Shown: positions 31,444 through 33,163 of the stretch, one piece after another
How the letters are laid out: each line of letters starts with the position of its first letter
Position numbering within the stretch: position 1 is the first letter of the stretch
Origin: JBBDWJ01 sp040902925
GTDB taxonomy: Bacteria; Acidobacteriota; Terriglobia; Bryobacterales; UBA6623
Assembly: GCA_040902925.1 (NCBI GenBank)
Contig: JBBDWJ010000146.1
Location: 1 to 33,163 of the forward strand
DNA length: 33,163 nucleotides
Reading direction: 5' to 3'
Position numbers and translations under genes: made by a program
Notes under the pieces: model-generated
The model's database searches: none
The model's input: only the letters and a program-made list of their open reading frames with translations
Told to the model about the DNA's origin: nothing

Positions 31444-33163
31444 CTACTTGCGAGCCGACGGCCGCATCGGCTTTAAGGCGAAATATCCCTTCGCGAGTTG
31501 AGGCTTCAGCTCAAGGGCTTTCTCGAAGCTGCCGACCGCGTCGTCGTCTTTCCCGAGCGCTTGCAGCGCCACGGCAAGGTTCAGGTGCGCTTCGGCGAAG
31601 TTCGGCCGCAATTCAACCGCTTTGGCGTAATAACCCGCGGCTTGCTCGTGATTGGATGCCTTCTGCTCGAGCAGCCCGGCGTTGAACAGAATTTCGGGTG
31701 AATCGCCTTTGACCTCGGCGAGCTTGCCGTAAAGACGCCGGGCCTCATCGAAGTCCTTTTCGACGACCTTCACCGTCGCCAGCCCCAATAGGGCCTCGGT
31801 CTCGTCCGGCTTCAGCTCGAGCACCTTGTTGAAGGCGTCGCGCGCGCGGTCGTACTGCTCAAGCCTCAGGTAGGCGACGCCGCCGTTCAGCCAAGCCTCG
31901 GTCCATTCGGGCTTATGCTCGATGCATTTCTCATAGAGAGCCGACGCCTGCTTCCACTGTCCGGCCTTGTGGAGCGCCGTGCCCAGGCGGAACAGAGGTT
32001 CAGGTGAGCTGGTGGCCTCGGCGACCTTGTCGTAGAAGGCGACTGCGTCGTCCCACTGCTGGTTGCGCTCGTACATCACCGCCAGGCTGTAGAGAGCCGG
32101 CAGCGAGTTGGAGTCGAGTTCGAGGACGTTCTCGTAAAGTTTCTGGGCCTCGCTGGTCTTGCCCAGCTCCTGGTAGCAGGCGGCCAGGTTCAAATGCGTC
32201 TCGACGGAGTCGCTCTGAATCTGCAAGGCCTTCTTGTAGGCGCCCACCGCATCCTGGTATTGCTCTTTTTTCTGGCACGCCAGCCCGAGGTTGTACCAGC
32301 CGCTATAGGAGTCCGGATCGGCCTTGATGACCTGCTTGTACTCTTCCAGAGCGTCGTCAAATCGCCCCTGGCGGTAGTGAGAATAGGCCAGCCCTTCGTG
32401 CGCTTTCGCCGAATCGGGGCGCACTTTCAGCAGTTGGCGAAAACAGTTTTCGGCGTCCTGAAAATTGCCGGTCTTGGTATAGACCCCGGCGAGATTGGTG
32501 AGCACTTCCTCGGACTCGGGGTTTTTGTGCAGCGCGACGACATAGTGCTCGACGGCTTTTTCGAAATCCTCGGTAAGCTGGCAAGCGACGCCGATCCCGA
32601 ATGCGGCCGTGAACGAGTCGGGGTCGACCTTCAGGTAAGCCTGGTAGGCTTGCTTGGCGCCTTCGGGGTCGTTGAGCTTGAGGCAGGTGCCTGCCAGACC
32701 AAGATAGGACTCGGTCAGCTCCGGCGAAAGCTGGATCGCTGCCTGAAAGGCCTGCCGGGCGTCCTCATATTCTTCCGTGGCTTCGAGCGCCAGGGCGAGA
32801 TTGAACTGCGCCGCGCCGTTGTTGGGGTCAACCGCGAGAAATTCGCGATACGACTCGATGGCGCGGGTGAAATCTTTGCGCTCCAGATAGATCTGGGCCA
32901 TGGCGGTGTAGACTTCCGCCATGTCTTCGCCGGCCGAGCGCGCCTCATCGAGCTCGGCGAGCGCTTCGTCCAACTGCCCGCGCAGGTAGAAGCGAACCGC
33001 CGCGGCGTAGTGGTCAGCGCCGCCTTCGGCTTCCAACTCGCCGGAAAGATCGATGCCGTCGGGAGACTCGTCGAGGGCATCGTGCGCGACCAACTGGGGG
33101 CTGTGGGCCGACGCTTTGGGCGCGTCGGCAGCGTCGTCGTCGCCGCGGTCCAAGAAATTCAAA
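31444..33163 (-). CDS. Long tetratricopeptide-repeat protein, 5' end outside window
   Basis: The reading frame is open to the window edge, so the start is unknown; the visible part is about 572 residues. About a dozen 34-residue TPR units run from residue 50 to 565. Examples are the units beginning AAVRFYLRGQLDEALAELDE and AAYYAKAVELRPNFAEAHLN, each with the W-LG-Y-A-F-P pattern. TPR superhelices bind partner proteins. No signal peptide or enzyme domain is visible. It ends at TAG 31444-31446. The 152 bp between it and the nucleotidyltransferase contain GGCCGGGCGAAAC-like direct repeats near 31405-31430 and no gene. Confidence 0.85.
   Translation of the reverse strand, partial: LNFLDRGDDDAADAPKASAHSPQLVAHDALDESPDGIDLSGELEAEGGADHYAAAVRFYLRGQLDEALAELDEARSAGEDMAEVYTAMAQIYLERKDFTRAIESYREFLAVDPNNGAAQFNLALALEATEEYEDARQAFQAAIQLSPELTESYLGLAGTCLKLNDPEGAKQAYQAYLKVDPDSFTAAFGIGVACQLTEDFEKAVEHYVVALHKNPESEEVLTNLAGVYTKTGNFQDAENCFRQLLKVRPDSAKAHEGLAYSHYRQGRFDDALEEYKQVIKADPDSYSGWYNLGLACQKKEQYQDAVGAYKKALQIQSDSVETHLNLAACYQELGKTSEAQKLYENVLELDSNSLPALYSLAVMYERNQQWDDAVAFYDKVAEATSSPEPLFRLGTALHKAGQWKQASALYEKCIEHKPEWTEAWLNGGVAYLRLEQYDRARDAFNKVLELKPDETEALLGLATVKVVEKDFDEARRLYGKLAEVKGDSPEILFNAGLLEQKASNHEQAAGYYAKAVELRPNFAEAHLNLAVALQALGKDDDAVGSFEKALELKPQLAKGYFALKPMRPSARK

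Overview
The window is high-GC bacterial chromosome, densely coded on both strands. The best taxonomic clue is the secreted protein at 20977-22401. Its C-terminal half looks like the TIGR03437-type domain that is expanded in Solibacter/Bryobacter-like Acidobacteriota. Seven LysM units on a transglycosylase, TonB-domain proteins and dispersed palindromic intergenic repeats fit the same group. The taxon is an inference; there is no rRNA or tRNA gene in the window.

Layout. 1-703 is the 3' end of a Gfo/Idh/MocA oxidoreductase. 865-4603 (minus) is a pair: a MatB-like acyl-CoA (probably malonyl-CoA) synthetase followed by recG. 4950-5647 is a VapBC toxin-antitoxin (TA) module with a 31-bp operator-like palindrome. 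5662-7005 (minus) is a secreted class-C beta-lactamase-fold hydrolase. 7287-8574 holds a DUF1801 protein and a nitrilase-fold amidohydrolase. 8681-9354 is a second TA module (Phd/YefM plus PIN) with a perfect palindrome touching the start codon. 9444-12210 (minus) holds an MFS transporter and a receiver-PP2C phosphatase response regulator. A 670-bp repeat-rich gap follows, then a PilZ protein at 12883-13536. 13967-16758 is a TonB-domain protein followed by an M48-like protein that appears to carry both a mutated zinc motif and a frameshift. 16925-17938 is a membrane/SRPBCC fusion. 18101-18846 is a third TA module (RelE/HigB-like toxin first, XRE antitoxin second). 18942-20654 is an IlvD/Edd aldonate dehydratase. 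20977-23844 (minus) carries the TIGR03437 protein and mutY. 24184-27342 (minus) carries a copper-type multicopper oxidase followed by a TolC/CusC-like outer-membrane factor, with a 185-bp inverted-repeat element between them. 27564-30326 (minus) is a lipoprotein transglycosylase with seven LysM units. 30554-31291 is a sugar-nucleotide pyrophosphorylase. 31444-33163 (minus) is a long TPR protein cut by the window edge.

How the genes work together. Most neighbours are functionally unrelated housekeeping or accessory genes. Coherent sets are the three TA modules, the TonB/M48-like pair, the likely copper pair (periplasmic oxidase plus outer-membrane channel, no RND pump visible) and the adjacent signalling genes (receiver-phosphatase, PilZ).

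I did not find a clearly new multi-gene system. The most unusual content is non-coding or degenerate. It comprises a long palindromic mobile-like element at 25746-25930 and a decaying decamer array that supplies the stop codon of the TolC-like gene. There is also a 28-nt match between an intergenic region and the XRE antitoxin, operator palindromes abutting TA start codons, and the doubly damaged M48-like gene.
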